A stretch of DNA of 61,724 nt from Brevundimonas sp. (GTDB lineage Bacteria > Pseudomonadota > Alphaproteobacteria > Caulobacterales > Caulobacteraceae). Made by a program: the position numbers and the translations under genes. A model generated the notes under the pieces. It was not told the origin of the DNA. It made no database searches and was given only the letters and a program-made list of their open reading frames with translations. The stretch is from contig SCVB01000028.1 in the NCBI GenBank assembly GCA_004296955.1, positions 1 to 61,724 of the forward strand, in the 5' to 3' direction. The stretch's first letter is position 1, and every line of letters starts with the position of its first letter. This document shows positions 52,986-61,724 of the stretch, piece after piece.

Positions 52986-53408
52986 ATGATCCGACTCGCG
53001 CCCGCCGCCGGCGCCGCCGCCGTGCTCGCCCTGGCCCTCGCCGCCTGCGCGCCGGTTACGCCCGGGGCGCAAGCCGCGCCATCGGCCGCTCCCGCCCGCC
53101 AGTGCTTCCTGCCCCAGACGGTGGTCAATTTCCGCTCGGACCGCGACACGACGGCCTATCTCCGCGCCGGCCGGGGCGAGGTCTATCAACTGCAGACCGG
53201 GGGTTGCCGCGGTCTGACCGCCTCGCGTTCGCTGACGGTCACCAGCACCTCGGGCGGCGGCGGCCGCCTTTGCGTCGGCGAGACGGTCGGGCTGCACACC
53301 GCCGGGCCGTCCCTGCAGGACGAGAACAACTCGGTCTGCGCCGCCCGCATCCTCAAGCGGCTGACGGCCGAGGAGGTCGCGGCCCTGCCGGACCGCCTGC
53401 GTCCCTAG
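52986..53408 (+). CDS. DUF6491-family lipoprotein (copy B)
   Basis: A 140-residue lipoprotein: lipobox LAAC (Cys21), then [75 protein letters not shown]. Same core and Cys pattern as copy A, diverged elsewhere. The two look like a tandem duplication. Its last 4 bases overlap the MCM stop in convergent orientation. Confidence 0.88.
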   Translation: MIRLAPAAGAAAVLALALAACAPVTPGAQAAPSAAPARQCFLPQTVVNFRSDRDTTAYLRAGRGEVYQLQTGGCRGLTASRSLTVTSTSGGGGRLCVGETVGLHTAGPSLQDENNSVCAARILKRLTAEEVAALPDRLRP

Positions 53409-55546
53409 GTTTTCTGGGCGTAGCCAAGGCGTTCGTTGAGGCGTTCGATCAGGTCGATGGCCGTGTCGGCGATGACCGAGCCGGGCGGATAGACGGCGGC
53501 CGCGCCCATGTCGATCAGGGTCTGGACGTCCGACGGCGGGATCACCCCGCCGACCACGATCATGATGTCCGGCCGCCCCAGCTTCTCCAGCGCCGCCTTC
53601 AGCTCGGGCACGAGGGTCAGGTGGCCGGCCGCCAGGGATGAGGCGCCGACGGCGTGGACGTTGCGCTCGACGGCCTCGCGGGCGGCTTCCTCCGGCGTCT
53701 GGAACAGGGATCCAGCCGTAGCCTCAAGACCCAGATCGCCATAGGCGGTGGCGATGACCTTCTGGCCGCGGTCGTGGCCGTCCTGGCCCAGTTTGGCGAT
53801 CAGTATGCGCGGCGGGCCGCCGTCGTTATCGACGAAGGCGGCGACCATGTCGCGGGCGCGGGCGATCTTCGGATCGTTTCCGGCCTCGCGGGCGTAGACG
53901 CCGCGGGCGGTCTTCACCGTGGCCACATGGCGGCCGAAGGCGGCCTCCAGCGCGTCCGAGATTTCGCCGACGGTGGCGTAAGCGCGGGCCGCCTGCACCG
54001 ACAGCTCCAGCAGGTTGGCGTTCCCCTTCGCCCCCGCCGTCAGGGCGTCCAGCGCGGCTTGCGTCTTCGCCTCGTCCCGTTCGGCGCGCAGGCGCTTCAG
54101 CTTGTCGATCTGGGCGGCGAGGACGGCGGCGTTGTCGACCTTGAGCATCGGGATGTCGTCGACAGCGTCGGAGAGGTAGCGGTTCACGCCGACGACGGTC
54201 TGCTGGCCGGTGTCGATCCGGGCCTGGGTGCGGGCCGAGGCCTCCTCGATGCGCATCTTGGGCACGCCGGCTTCGATGGCCTTCGCCATGCCGCCGAGCG
54301 CCTCGACCTCGGCCATCAGGACGCGGGCTTTTTCAGCCAGTTCGTGCGTGAGCCGTTCGACATAATAGCTGCCGCCCCACGGATCGATGACGCGGGTCAG
54401 GCCGGTCTCCATCTGCAGCAGCAACTGGGTGTTGCGCGCGATCCGGGCCGAGAAGTCGGTGGGCAGGGCCAGGGCCTCGTCCAGCGCATTGGTGTGCAGG
54501 CTCTGGGTCTGGCCGCCCGCCGCGGCCATGGCCTCGACCATGGTGCGCGGCACGTTGTTGAACACGTCCTGGGCCGCCAGCGACCAGCCGGAGGTCTGGC
54601 AGTGGGCGCGCAGGGACAGGGAGCGGGGATCTTTCGCGCCGAATTTCGACACCGCCTCGGCCCACAGCAGGCGGCCGGCGCGCAGCTTGGCCACCTCCAT
54701 GAAATAGTTCATGCCGATGGCCCAGAAGAAGCTCAGGCGTGGGGCGAACCGGTCGACGTCCATGCCCGCCGCGACGCCCGCCTTCAGATATTCGACCCCG
54801 TCGGCGAGGGTGTAGGCCAGCTCAAGATCGGCCGAGGCTCCCGCCTCCTGCATGTGGTAGCCGCTGATCGAGATGGAGTTGAATTTCGGCGTGTGCTCGG
54901 CGGTCCAGGCGAAGATGTCCGACACGATCCGCATCGAGGGTTCGGGCGGATAGATGTAGGTGTTGCGGACCATGAACTCCTTGAGGATGTCGTTCTGGAT
55001 GGTCCCGGTCAGGGCCGCGTGCGGCACGCCCTGCTCCTCGGCCGCCACGACATAGAGGGCCAGGATCGGCAGGACGGCGCCGTTCATGGTCATGGACACC
55101 GACATCTGGTCCAGCGGGATGCCGTCGAACAGGGTGCGCATGTCGTAGATGGAATCGATGGCCACGCCGGCCATGCCGACGTCGCCCTTCACCCGCGGGT
55201 GGTCCGAATCGTAGCCGCGGTGCGTCGCCAGATCGAAGGCGATCGACAGCCCCTTCTGACCGGCGGCCAGGTTGCGGCGGTAGAAGGCATTCGAGGCCTC
55301 GGCGGTCGAGAAGCCGGCGTACTGGCGGATGGTCCAGGGGTTGCCGGCGTACATGGTCGGATAGGGGCCGCGCACATAGGGGGCGATGCCGGGCAGGCCG
55401 TGGATGAAGTCGAGCCCCTCGACGGCGTCGGGGCCGTAGGCGGTCTGGACGGTCAGGCCCTCGGGCGTGTTCCAGACGTCGCGGGCCGGACCGGCGCCCG
55501 TGGGGCCGAGGTCGAGCGAAACCGTGGTGAAGTCGGGGGCGCTCAT
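53405..55546 (-). CDS. scpA: Methylmalonyl-CoA mutase large subunit
   Basis: A 713-residue adenosylcobalamin enzyme that interconverts methylmalonyl-CoA and succinyl-CoA. The catalytic barrel (about 30-560) includes [55 protein letters not shown]. The C-terminal B12 domain (about 575-713) has the base-off motif D-x-H-x-x-G in [10 protein letters not shown] and GG of VVGGVIPP. Its ATG overlaps the small-subunit stop (ATGA). Cofactor is presumably made by PduO at 24.8 kb. Confidence 0.98.
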   Translation of the reverse strand: MSAPDFTTVSLDLGPTGAGPARDVWNTPEGLTVQTAYGPDAVEGLDFIHGLPGIAPYVRGPYPTMYAGNPWTIRQYAGFSTAEASNAFYRRNLAAGQKGLSIAFDLATHRGYDSDHPRVKGDVGMAGVAIDSIYDMRTLFDGIPLDQMSVSMTMNGAVLPILALYVVAAEEQGVPHAALTGTIQNDILKEFMVRNTYIYPPEPSMRIVSDIFAWTAEHTPKFNSISISGYHMQEAGASADLELAYTLADGVEYLKAGVAAGMDVDRFAPRLSFFWAIGMNYFMEVAKLRAGRLLWAEAVSKFGAKDPRSLSLRAHCQTSGWSLAAQDVFNNVPRTMVEAMAAAGGQTQSLHTNALDEALALPTDFSARIARNTQLLLQMETGLTRVIDPWGGSYYVERLTHELAEKARVLMAEVEALGGMAKAIEAGVPKMRIEEASARTQARIDTGQQTVVGVNRYLSDAVDDIPMLKVDNAAVLAAQIDKLKRLRAERDEAKTQAALDALTAGAKGNANLLELSVQAARAYATVGEISDALEAAFGRHVATVKTARGVYAREAGNDPKIARARDMVAAFVDNDGGPPRILIAKLGQDGHDRGQKVIATAYGDLGLEATAGSLFQTPEEAAREAVERNVHAVGASSLAAGHLTLVPELKAALEKLGRPDIMIVVGGVIPPSDVQTLIDMGAAAVYPPGSVIADTAIDLIERLNERLGYAQKT

Positions 55547-56937
55547 CGGGCGGCCTCCCAGGCCTGGGTCTCGAACGGGGCGGCGAACCGGATCGGGATC
55601 AACGGCGCGCAGGCGTCGCCGCCGGTTTGCGGCGAGCGCGGGCTTTCGGCCGCGAACGGCGCAGGGCGGGGATCGGGATCGACGAATTTGGTGACCCCGA
55701 CGAGGTGCGAGGTCCCGGTCGCCAGCGCCGCCTCGCGTTCGGCCCGGGCCGCCGCCACGCGGTCCTGAATGTCGCCGGTGCGCAGGGCGACGACGAGCCC
55801 GCCCTCGCCCTCAATGCGCTGGAACTCGGCCCAGCCGGCCTCGGCCAGATCGCGGGTGCGGGCGTCGAGGAACCACGACCCGGCCGCGGGGTCGTCCACC
55901 CGGCCCAGATGGGACTCCTCCATCAGCACCGCCTGGGTGTTGCGCGCCTGCCGCCGGGCGAAGGCGTCGGAGCGGCCGTTGGCCCGAGACAGCCCGTCCA
56001 GAACCACGGCGTCGGCGCCGCCGACCGCGCCGGCGAAGCCCGCCGCCGTCAGCCGCAGCAGGTTCGGCCAGGGATCGCGCGCGGACAGCATCCGCCGCGA
56101 CGACCGCGCCTCGATCACCGCGGGGGTCTCGCCGCCGAACGCCTTGCCGATCGTCCGCCACATCAGCCGCAGGGCGCGGACCTTGGCGAGGCTGTCGAAA
56201 TATTCCTGGTCGACCGCGACGCCGAGCACCGTCCCCTTCAGCGCCGCCTCGGCCGTCATCCCCGCGGCCATCGCCGCCCTGACCAGCGCCGCGGCATTGG
56301 CCGCGACGAAGCCCAGCTCCTGGCCGATCGAACCGCCGGCCTCATGCACGACCCTGCCGCCGGCGAGGAAGAAGGAGGCCTCGGGATAGGCCCCCGCGTG
56401 GCGCGCCGCCGTATTGGCCGCCAGCATCAGATGTTCGTCGATCGCCCGCGGGGCGGCGCCCGTTTCGGCGAAGACCGACAGCGGGTCCATGTGGAACATC
56501 AGTTTCGCGCGCGGCGATCCCTTGGCCGCCACCGCCAGGGCGTTGGCCGCCCCGGGTCCGTCCAGACCGGCGTCGAGCCCGACCGCCGCCAGCTCCAGGG
56601 CCACGCCCTCCAGCGCCTGGGCCAGCGGTTCGCTGTCCGCCAGGACGGCCCCCCTGAGCAGCACCGAGGCCGCGCCGCCCTCGAGGTCCGCCAGGACGGC
56701 GGCGTTGACGGCGCCCGGGTCATCGCCCTCGACGAGGCTGCGCACGTCCCAGGCCCGCCCCTCTGCATCCGAGGGGCGCGGCGCGAACAGGGGCTCGATC
56801 ACGGTCGCGGCCGCGTAAAGGGGACGCACCGCGAGGCCGTCGGCGTCGAGGTGAACCAGGCTCTCCAGCGGCCGGTCCTTGAGCGCCTTTTCGGCCAGGC
56901 CGCGCCAGTCGGCGGGGGAGGGGGTCGGGAAGGTCAT
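55543..56937 (-). CDS. mutA: Methylmalonyl-CoA mutase small subunit
   Basis: A 464-residue partner without B12-binding motifs. It is homologous to the barrel of the large subunit ([75 protein letters not shown]) and ends without the DxHxxG region. At 464 it is shorter than the 600-plus of Propionibacterium MutA, normal for alphaproteobacteria. First gene of the pair, with a 4-base overlap. Confidence 0.94.
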   Translation of the reverse strand: MTFPTPSPADWRGLAEKALKDRPLESLVHLDADGLAVRPLYAAATVIEPLFAPRPSDAEGRAWDVRSLVEGDDPGAVNAAVLADLEGGAASVLLRGAVLADSEPLAQALEGVALELAAVGLDAGLDGPGAANALAVAAKGSPRAKLMFHMDPLSVFAETGAAPRAIDEHLMLAANTAARHAGAYPEASFFLAGGRVVHEAGGSIGQELGFVAANAAALVRAAMAAGMTAEAALKGTVLGVAVDQEYFDSLAKVRALRLMWRTIGKAFGGETPAVIEARSSRRMLSARDPWPNLLRLTAAGFAGAVGGADAVVLDGLSRANGRSDAFARRQARNTQAVLMEESHLGRVDDPAAGSWFLDARTRDLAEAGWAEFQRIEGEGGLVVALRTGDIQDRVAAARAEREAALATGTSHLVGVTKFVDPDPRPAPFAAESPRSPQTGGDACAPLIPIRFAAPFETQAWEAAR

Positions 56938-57069
56938 GCGTCTCCATTGCCCGGCCGCAAGCGCGGGGTCCAGTCAGGATGGAGCGGACGGACCGATGCG
57001 CCACCAGGCTGGTTGCGGATGGCGCGGAGCCGCCTACATCCAGACGGCCCGCAGCCGGAGACTCCCCGC

Positions 57070-57771
57070 ATGGCCGACCTGTCCGCCTTTCCGATCACGC
57101 AACGCTGGCCGGCCCAGCATCCCGACCGTCTGCAACTCTATTCGCTGAACACGCCCAATGGCGTGAAGGTCTCGATCATGCTCGAGGAGATCGGCCTGCC
57201 GTACGAGCCGCATCTGGTCGATATCGGCGAGAACCAGAGCTGGACCCCGGAATTCCTTTCGCTCAATCCGAACGGCAAGATCCCCGCCATTCTCGACCCC
57301 GACGGTCCCGGCGGAAAGCCGCTGGCCCTGTTCGAGTCCGGCGCCATCCTGGTCTATCTGGCCGAGAAGACGGGGAAGCTGCTCTCCGCCGATCCGGCGA
57401 CGCGCTACCAGACCCTGCAGTGGGTGATGTTCCAGATGGCCGCCATCGGCCCGATGTTCGGCCAGGTCGGCTTCTTCCACAAATATGCGGGCAGGGCCTT
57501 TGAGGACAAACGCCCGCTGGAACGCTATATCGCGGAATCGAAACGGCTTCTCAGCGTGCTTGAGGACCGGCTGGAAGGTCGCGACTGGATCATGGACGAT
57601 TATTCGATCGCCGACGTCGCCACCCTCGGCTGGGTGCGCAATCTGATCGGCTATTACGGCGCGCGCGATCTGGTCGATTTCGACAGCCTGACCTTCGTTC
57701 CGGCATGGCTGGAGCGCGGTCTGGCGCGTCCGGCGGTGCAACGCGGACTGGAGATTCCATCAAAAGCCTAG
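57070..57771 (+). CDS. Glutathione S-transferase, YghU/YfcG-like
   Basis: A 233-residue GST-fold protein. An N-terminal extension (FPITQRWPAQHPDRLQLYSLNTPNGVKVSIMLEEIGLPYEPHLVDI) and the NPNGKIPAILDPDGPGGKPLALFESGAILVYLAEKTG segment are typical of the disulfide-reducing YghU/YfcG group. The TPNG in place of a Cys/Tyr is also a mark of that group. The C-terminal domain has DYSIADVATLGWVRN. It overlaps the convergent gene at 57768 by 4 bases. Divergent from the MCM pair. Confidence 0.93.
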   Translation: MADLSAFPITQRWPAQHPDRLQLYSLNTPNGVKVSIMLEEIGLPYEPHLVDIGENQSWTPEFLSLNPNGKIPAILDPDGPGGKPLALFESGAILVYLAEKTGKLLSADPATRYQTLQWVMFQMAAIGPMFGQVGFFHKYAGRAFEDKRPLERYIAESKRLLSVLEDRLEGRDWIMDDYSIADVATLGWVRNLIGYYGARDLVDFDSLTFVPAWLERGLARPAVQRGLEIPSKA

Positions 57772-58010
57772 CGGGGGTCGAAGGACCTGCGTTGGGCCAG
57801 GGGCGCGACGAACAGCCGGTCGCAGCGTTCGGTCTCGTCGGTCAGCGGAATGACCTCAAACCCGTCTCCGGCGGCCTCCAGCACCTCGGCGGCAAGGGCG
57901 TCGAAGGCCGCCTCGTGTCCGGGACGACGGAACAGCACGACCCCGTCCCTGGCGTCCACGACGCCATAGGCCGGCGATCCTTCGAGGAGGGTGTCGAGAT
58001 GGACAGTCAT
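57768..58010 (-). CDS. Small hypothetical protein
   Basis: An 80-residue soluble protein (MTVHLDTLLEGSPAYGVVDARDGVVLFRRPGHEAAFDALAAEVLEAAGDGFEVIPL...). It could form a small alpha/beta domain. No family recognised. It converges on the GST gene with a 4-base overlap. A weak site precedes the ATG. Confidence 0.6.
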   Translation of the reverse strand: MTVHLDTLLEGSPAYGVVDARDGVVLFRRPGHEAAFDALAAEVLEAAGDGFEVIPLTDETERCDRLFVAPLAQRRSFDPR

Positions 58011-58111
58011 GAAGGCGCAATCCCCGAAACCCCGGAAGGTTTCCGCGCCGGGCCTGCCCGCGCCAGCCTCGGAGAGAGCGTCGGCGACTGCCGGATTGTC
58101 TGGAGGGAAGA

Positions 58112-58186
58112 TGGTGGACGCGACAGGGATTGAACCTGTGACCCCTTCGATGTCAACGAAGTGCTCTCCCGCTGAGCTACGCGTCC
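58112..58186 (-). tRNA. tRNA-Val (anticodon GAC)
   Basis: On the minus strand the acceptor GGACGCG pairs with CGCGTCC; anticodon stem CTTCG/CGAAG with loop TTGACAT gives GAC; the T arm has GGTTCAATCCC; discriminator A and CCA are encoded. It reads GUC (and GUU) valine codons. Confidence 0.97.
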
Positions 58187-58345
58187 GCCGAAACGGTTCC
58201 GGACGGGTCCGGAACGGGAAGGCGCGGTCTATAACCCGCAGGCCTCGCCGACTGCAAGGCCATTTTGGCGGGCCGCAGTCGTCGGCCCTCCGGGACCTCC
58301 CGGCCCGACGCGGCCTGGCGCTTCGCGCGCCTCCGCGCTCAAGCA

Positions 58346-58366
58346 GCGACGCCCCGCGGGCGTCGC
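58346..58366. terminator. GC hairpin downstream of cpdR
   Basis: GCGACGCCC and GGGCGTCGC form a 9-bp stem in the gap between tRNA-Val and the cpdR stop. No T-tract follows on either strand, so terminator is only a guess. The upstream CGCGCTCAAGCAGCGA also occurs at 60614. Confidence 0.35.
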
Positions 58367-58382
58367 GTTAGCGCCCTACATC

Positions 58383-58739
58383 TCAGGCGGCGACCATTCT
58401 TTCGACCTCGCCGACGAGGTCGCGCAGGTGCACCGGCTTGGCCAGCACCTTGGCCTGGGGGCTGGCCTGGGCGGCCGAGAGGGCCACGGCCGCGAAGCCG
58501 GTGATGAACATGATGCGGATGCCCGGCTGGCGGGCCGCCGCGACCCGCGCCACCTCGATGCCGTCGGCGCCGGGCATGACGATATCGGTCAGCAGCAGGT
58601 CCCACGGGCCCTGGTCGAGGGCGTCGATGGCGTCGTCGCCGTTCTCGCAATCGACCACCGAATGGCCGGCCCGCTCGAGCGCCCGGGTCAGGAAACCGCG
58701 AAGCGAGTGATCGTCTTCGGCCAGTAGAATGCGCGCCAT
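58383..58739 (-). CDS. cpdR: Single-domain response regulator CpdR
   Basis: A 118-residue stand-alone receiver that, unphosphorylated, primes the ClpXP protease to degrade cell-cycle substrates at the pole in Caulobacter. MARILLAEDDHSLRGFLTRALERAGH is almost the CpdR start; the phospho-acceptor is Asp52 (LLLTDIVMPGADG), and the conserved Lys is in KVLAKPVHLRDL. The protein ends in Ala-Ala, which in Caulobacter CpdR serves its own ClpXP turnover. Divergent from the N-formylglutamate gene, an arrangement I associate with Caulobacter. Confidence 0.95.
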   Translation of the reverse strand: MARILLAEDDHSLRGFLTRALERAGHSVVDCENGDDAIDALDQGPWDLLLTDIVMPGADGIEVARVAAARQPGIRIMFITGFAAVALSAAQASPQAKVLAKPVHLRDLVGEVERMVAA

Positions 58740-58799
58740 TTTCGGTGTTCCGCCCCGGTCGTCTTTCCGGGACGCTACGCCGCGACTGGTAAACCCGCC

Positions 58800-59723
58800 A
58801 TGAAAATCACGGGTCTCGCGCGGCGGCCGCCTGTGGATGCTCCGGCGAAACAGGCTATGGCTCGCGGCATGGATCAGGACGGGGGCGGTGGTGAGAACGG
58901 CGTGGACGAGGCCTTCGCGGTCCTGCGTCCGCGGACGCCCGGCCGGTTCGTCTTCGCCTCGCCGCATTCGGGTTCTGTCTATCCGATGGCGATGGGCGCC
59001 GATCCCGCCCTGCCCGAAGCCAGCCTGCGCAGCGCCGAGGACGCCCTCGTCGACCGGCTGATCGCCCCCGGCGTCGACCATGGCGCGACCGTGGTGCTCG
59101 GGCGGCTGGGCCGGGCCTGGGTCGATCTGAACCGCGACCCCCGGGATCTGGACCCCCTGCTGATCGACGGTGTGGAAGAGGGCGAGGTCTCGGCCCGCAC
59201 GGCCGCGGGCTATGGCGTCATTCCGCGCCTCACCGGCGACGGACGACGCCTTTACGACCGTCGCCTGACGCTGGCGGAGGCCAGGGATCGGATCGCGGGC
59301 GCCCACACGCCCTATCACGCCGCCCTGGCGGCGGAGATGCAGGCAGCCCGCGCGCGCCATGGCGAGGCGGTGCTGGTGGACTGGCACTCCATGCCCGCGC
59401 GCGCCACCCAGGGGGCGGGCGGAGCGCGGGGACCCGACGTGGTGCTGGGCGATCGCCACGGATCCGCCTGTCCGGCCGGGCTGACGCGGCGGCTGCGGCG
59501 GGCGTTCGAGGCGTTGGGCTGGCGGGTGGCGCTCAACCAGCCCTACGCCGGCGGCTGGACGACCCAGACCTGGGGTCGCCCGGAGGAGGGATATCAGGCC
59601 ATCCAGATCGAGCTGAACCGGGCGCTGTATTTCGACGAGGCCGCGCGGGTCCCGGGCCCCGGCTGGTCGCGCACCGAAAAGGGCGTGGCGCGGGTCATCG
59701 CCGCCCTGCTGGACGGGACATAA
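58800..59723 (+). CDS. N-formylglutamate amidohydrolase
   Basis: A protein of about 307 residues that hydrolyses N-formyl-glutamate (late histidine degradation) or a related amide. Family motifs: FVFASPHSGSVYP, LVDRLIAPGVDHGATVVLGRLGRAWVDLNRDPRDLD, VLVDWHSMPARA and PYAGGWTTQTWG. The N-terminal 35 residues are atypical and rich in Gly; ATG 58857 or 58869 may be the true start. The last bases overlap the sRNA terminator on the opposite strand. No hut genes are nearby, so histidine use is not implied. Confidence 0.92.
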   Translation: MKITGLARRPPVDAPAKQAMARGMDQDGGGGENGVDEAFAVLRPRTPGRFVFASPHSGSVYPMAMGADPALPEASLRSAEDALVDRLIAPGVDHGATVVLGRLGRAWVDLNRDPRDLDPLLIDGVEEGEVSARTAAGYGVIPRLTGDGRRLYDRRLTLAEARDRIAGAHTPYHAALAAEMQAARARHGEAVLVDWHSMPARATQGAGGARGPDVVLGDRHGSACPAGLTRRLRRAFEALGWRVALNQPYAGGWTTQTWGRPEEGYQAIQIELNRALYFDEAARVPGPGWSRTEKGVARVIAALLDGT

Positions 59724-59801
59724 AAAAAGCCGCGCCCGAGGGCGCGGCATGAAGTCTATAGGGAGGAAACGCCCAGAAGGGCATGACGCCCGGAGGCGTC
59801 G
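59722..59801 (-). ncRNA. mmgR: MmgR/suhB-type (alpha-r8) small RNA
   Basis: A predicted transcript of about 80 bases. From its 5' side: hairpin GACGCC-TCC-GGGCGTC, hairpin GCCC-TTCT-GGGC, then the single-stranded TTTCCTCCCTATAGACTTCATGCC, read in parts as TTTCCTCCCT and AGACTTCATG. A 9-bp terminator stem GCCGCGCCC/GGGCGCGGC with seven T completes it. The TTTCCTCCCT block before a final terminator is, as I recall, the conserved core of the suhB family (Rfam RF00519), whose Sinorhizobium member MmgR limits PHB granules. The block is anti-Shine-Dalgarno and fits mRNA pairing. Promoter at 59808-59836. Confidence 0.72.
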
Positions 59802-59807
59802 GAAATG

Positions 59808-59836
59808 AAGCTAGGTTGCAGCGCACAAATCGTCAA
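59808..59836 (-). promoter_or_regulatory. Promoter of the MmgR-like sRNA
   Basis: On the minus strand TTGACG (59831-59836), 17 bases, then TAGCTT (59808-59813). The start would be near 59801. Confidence 0.6.
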
Positions 59837-59876
59837 GCTGCTATCTCGCAACTGCGTTCACGCCGTGTAACCGTTT

Positions 59877-60575
59877 TCACCGCTCCGGGGGGCGTTCCAG
59901 CAGCCTGCGGGCGCTGCGGATGGCCCGGGCGGCCGGCGATCCCGCCTGACGCCAGAGCATCAGGCAGAAGGCGGCCGTCACGCCGAGGGCCAGCCAGCCG
60001 GGGCCGAACAGCCAGGCCGCGGCCGCCAGGGCGAAATAATAGCCTCGCACGCCCTGGCTGAAGGCGCTCAGGGCGGGATTGAGCAGATTGGCGGCGGCGT
60101 CGCCCAGCGACACGCGATCCGCCTCCGTATGCACCTCGGGCGCCGCGCCGATCAGGGCGAGGGCGTAGTTCAGCTGGCGGATCGACCAGATGAAATCCAG
60201 CAGCCCGCGCGCCAGACAGACCAGCACCAGGGCCAGCTTGGCCTCCAGCAGCTTCATCGGCACATCCTCGGCCCCGACCGAGGCGAACCCCTGCAGGGCC
60301 TGTTCGCCCCCGAACAGGACGCTGGCCACGGCCGCAATCAGCAGCAGGTTGGTCGAGGCGAAAAAGCCGCCGGAATTGATCGTGTGGCCCATCAGATTGC
60401 TGTCGACGAGCCGGATCTCGCGATGGGTCATGGCCGTCATCCACACCCGGCGGATGATCAGCATGTCGTCGTTCAGCGTTCCGCTGCGCCGGGCCAGCAG
60501 GGCCAGAAGCGGGCCGTAGCCAAGCCAGCACAGGATGAAGAGCGCCAGGGCCAGCCAGTCGAACAGGGTCATCAA
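59877..60575 (-). CDS. DUF599 membrane protein
   Basis: A 232-residue membrane protein with about four helices. The family pattern is clear: FDWLALALFILCWLGYGPLL, the MTHREIRLVDSNLMGHTINSGGFFASTNLLLIA block, LDFIWSIRQLNYALALIG and GVRGYYFALAAAAWLFGPGW. Function unknown across the family. Its 3' end lies 75 bases before the sRNA promoter on the same strand. M1 or M2 may be the start. Confidence 0.92.
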   Translation of the reverse strand: MMTLFDWLALALFILCWLGYGPLLALLARRSGTLNDDMLIIRRVWMTAMTHREIRLVDSNLMGHTINSGGFFASTNLLLIAAVASVLFGGEQALQGFASVGAEDVPMKLLEAKLALVLVCLARGLLDFIWSIRQLNYALALIGAAPEVHTEADRVSLGDAAANLLNPALSAFSQGVRGYYFALAAAAWLFGPGWLALGVTAAFCLMLWRQAGSPAARAIRSARRLLERPPER

Positions 60576-60740
60576 AGGCTCCTTCGTCGCCCATGGTCGC
60601 GCGGGTCGGCCCCGCGCTCAAGCAGCGAGCGACCGTGTCGCGAGCGATAGTGCAAATCCACGCCCGCCTTGCTTCGGGCGCCGTGCGAGCCTATCACGCC
60701 CGCCACTTCCGTATCGCACTGCAGCATAACCGGACGCGCC

Positions 60741-61307
60741 ATGAATATCGACGCCATCCCCGTCGGCCCGAACCCGCCCTGGGACGTCAATGTCATCATC
60801 GAGATCCCGCAGGGCGGCCTGCCGGTGAAATACGAGATGGACAAGGCCTCCGGCGCCCTGTTCGTCGACCGCTTCCTGCACACGGCGATGTACTATCCGG
60901 GCAACTACGGCTTCATCCCGCACACCCTGTCGGACGACGGCGATCCCTGCGATGTGATCGTGCTGAACCCGACCCCGGTGGTGCCGGGCTGCATCATCCG
61001 CTCGCGCCCGATCGGCGTGCTGAAGATGGAAGACGAGGCCGGCGGCGACGAAAAGATCCTCGCCGTGCCGGTCGACAAGCTGAACCCCTACTACACCGAC
61101 ATCGCCAGCTACCGGCAGCTGCCGACCATCATGGTCGAGCAGATCGAGCATTTCTTCACCCGCTACAAGGATCTGGAGAAGAACAAGTCGGTGACGGTGA
61201 AGGGCTGGGGCGACGCGGGCGAAGCCGCCGAACTGATCGCCGCCGGCATGCGCGCGCATCAGGACAAGCTGAAGGCTTCGGCCGACAAGGCAGCCAACGC
61301 GGCCTGA
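60741..61307 (+). CDS. ppa: Inorganic pyrophosphatase
   Basis: A 188-residue class I pyrophosphatase that pulls biosynthetic reactions forward by hydrolysing PPi. The active-site sequence is complete: [48 protein letters not shown] (D-x-D-x-x-D metal triad), and the [16 protein letters not shown] end. A short Ala-rich tail ([11 protein letters not shown]) extends beyond the usual end. Divergent from the DUF599 gene. Confidence 0.98.
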   Translation: MNIDAIPVGPNPPWDVNVIIEIPQGGLPVKYEMDKASGALFVDRFLHTAMYYPGNYGFIPHTLSDDGDPCDVIVLNPTPVVPGCIIRSRPIGVLKMEDEAGGDEKILAVPVDKLNPYYTDIASYRQLPTIMVEQIEHFFTRYKDLEKNKSVTVKGWGDAGEAAELIAAGMRAHQDKLKASADKAANAA

Positions 61308-61348
61308 GCGGCCGCCTCTTCGCGTCTCCCATCCCGCCCTCCTGATCC

Positions 61349-61513
61349 TTCCCCCATTTCGGGGGTGCTTGGCCGCTCGTATACGAGCGGCCTGCGAGGG
61401 CCGCGGAGCGGGTCGGATGGGGGCTGTCCGCGCCACGATCTTTGGGGAACGGGCCGCCGCGGCCAGCCCCCATCCGTCAGGCTCCGCCTGCCACCTTCCC
61501 CCGAAATGGGGAA
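61349..61513. repeat. Nested inverted-repeat element
   Basis: Two nested pairs of arms flank a core: TTCCCCCATTTCGGGGG (61349) with its complement near 61496-61513, and GCGGAGCGGGTCGGATGGGGG (61403) with its near-complement at 61465-61487. A separate 22-base perfect palindrome centred on GTATAC sits at 61371-61392. Nothing codes here. The remaining DNA from 61514 to 61724 shows no gene I can support; it may be the leader of one beyond the edge. Confidence 0.7.
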
Positions 61514-61724
61514 AGGGAGTGCTGAAGATTCGCCGATTGCCAGCATATCCCGCCGCGCCAACCCTCTGACTTCTATCGCCTTCCCAAAAAGGCAGCGTCC
61601 CTATCCCGCCATAGGTAGCGGCCGTCCTAGACTCCGGCTCATCCCGTCGGTGGGGAGGGCGTCGGATCCACGTTCCTCGATGTCGGCGGGCTGTGGTCGA
61701 GCGATGAAGCCCGGGGGATGGATA

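Noticed and set aside
53654-57771. Two 700-codon plus-strand frames over the MCM genes
   Set aside because: Antisense to mutase subunits with all motifs intact; only the 3' part of the second frame is real, as the GST starting at 57070.

Overview
The window is about 61.7 kb of very GC-rich chromosomal DNA from an alphaproteobacterium. Gene content points to the Caulobacteraceae, probably Brevundimonas or a close relative: a CpdR-type cell-cycle response regulator, a lone motA, the ubiE-ubiB pair, a PduO/HIG1 pair, ETF genes, many small lipoproteins of the Caulobacterales type, and an sRNA of the MmgR/suhB (alpha-r8) type. This placement rests on recalled family resemblance, not on a search. 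Almost all of the window is ordinary housekeeping and accessory chromosome. I see no prophage, integrase, transposase, CRISPR array, rRNA operon or replication origin.

Layout. 0-2 kb: small accessory genes (lipoprotein, DUF6881-like protein, Ltp-type lipoprotein) separated by copies of a short GTCCGC...GCGGAC element. 2-5 kb: AraC/GyrI regulator, then an EF-hand protein / OmpR regulator / histidine kinase operon on the minus strand. 5-8.6 kb: def, yciA, a TPR-glycosyltransferase-DUF6165 fusion and tRNA-Arg. 8.7-13.2 kb: two putative metallopeptidase-like exported proteins, AraC regulator, phhB plus an SDR. 13.2-17.8 kb: Crp/Fnr regulator, ubiE-ubiB, arfB, yaiI. 17.8-24 kb: paired exported amidohydrolases, an S66 peptidase, yggU, etfB-etfA. 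24.8-30.6 kb: pduO and a HIG1 protein, a large unknown, an astacin-like protease, ahcY with a palindromic operator, and a third amidohydrolase. 30.6-31.2 kb: a four-helix-bundle (S23-type) gene bracketed by inverted heptamer arrays, wedged immediately before bioB. 32-34.4 kb: a second accessory patch of small lipoproteins with more GTCCGC elements. 34.4-42.5 kb: two ABC-2 type ATPases (one with a permease), an ArsR/SRPBCC/DHFR-like/GST operon and membrane proteins. 42.5-50.7 kb: lipocalin, sorbosone-dehydrogenase-like protein, acyl-CoA synthetase, motA and a run of Ala-rich lipoproteins, some preceded by GGAAC-N17-GTT general-stress-type promoters. 50.7-57 kb: mnmC, two DUF6491 lipoproteins and both methylmalonyl-CoA mutase subunits. 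57-61.7 kb: GST, tRNA-Val, cpdR, N-formylglutamate amidohydrolase, the sRNA, a DUF599 protein, ppa and a nested inverted-repeat element.

Working together. MCM needs adenosylcobalamin, and the PduO-type adenosyltransferase in the same window can supply it. ETF feeds electrons from acyl-CoA oxidation to ubiquinone, whose synthesis uses ubiE and ubiB. Many adjacent genes overlap by 1-4 bases (TGATG or ATGA), so tightly coupled operons are common. The most unusual content is in the intergenic DNA: three inverted arrays of short tandem repeats (17.7, 24.6 and 30.6/31.1 kb), a dispersed GTCCGC palindrome family, a probable MmgR-like sRNA, and several well-formed operators or promoters.
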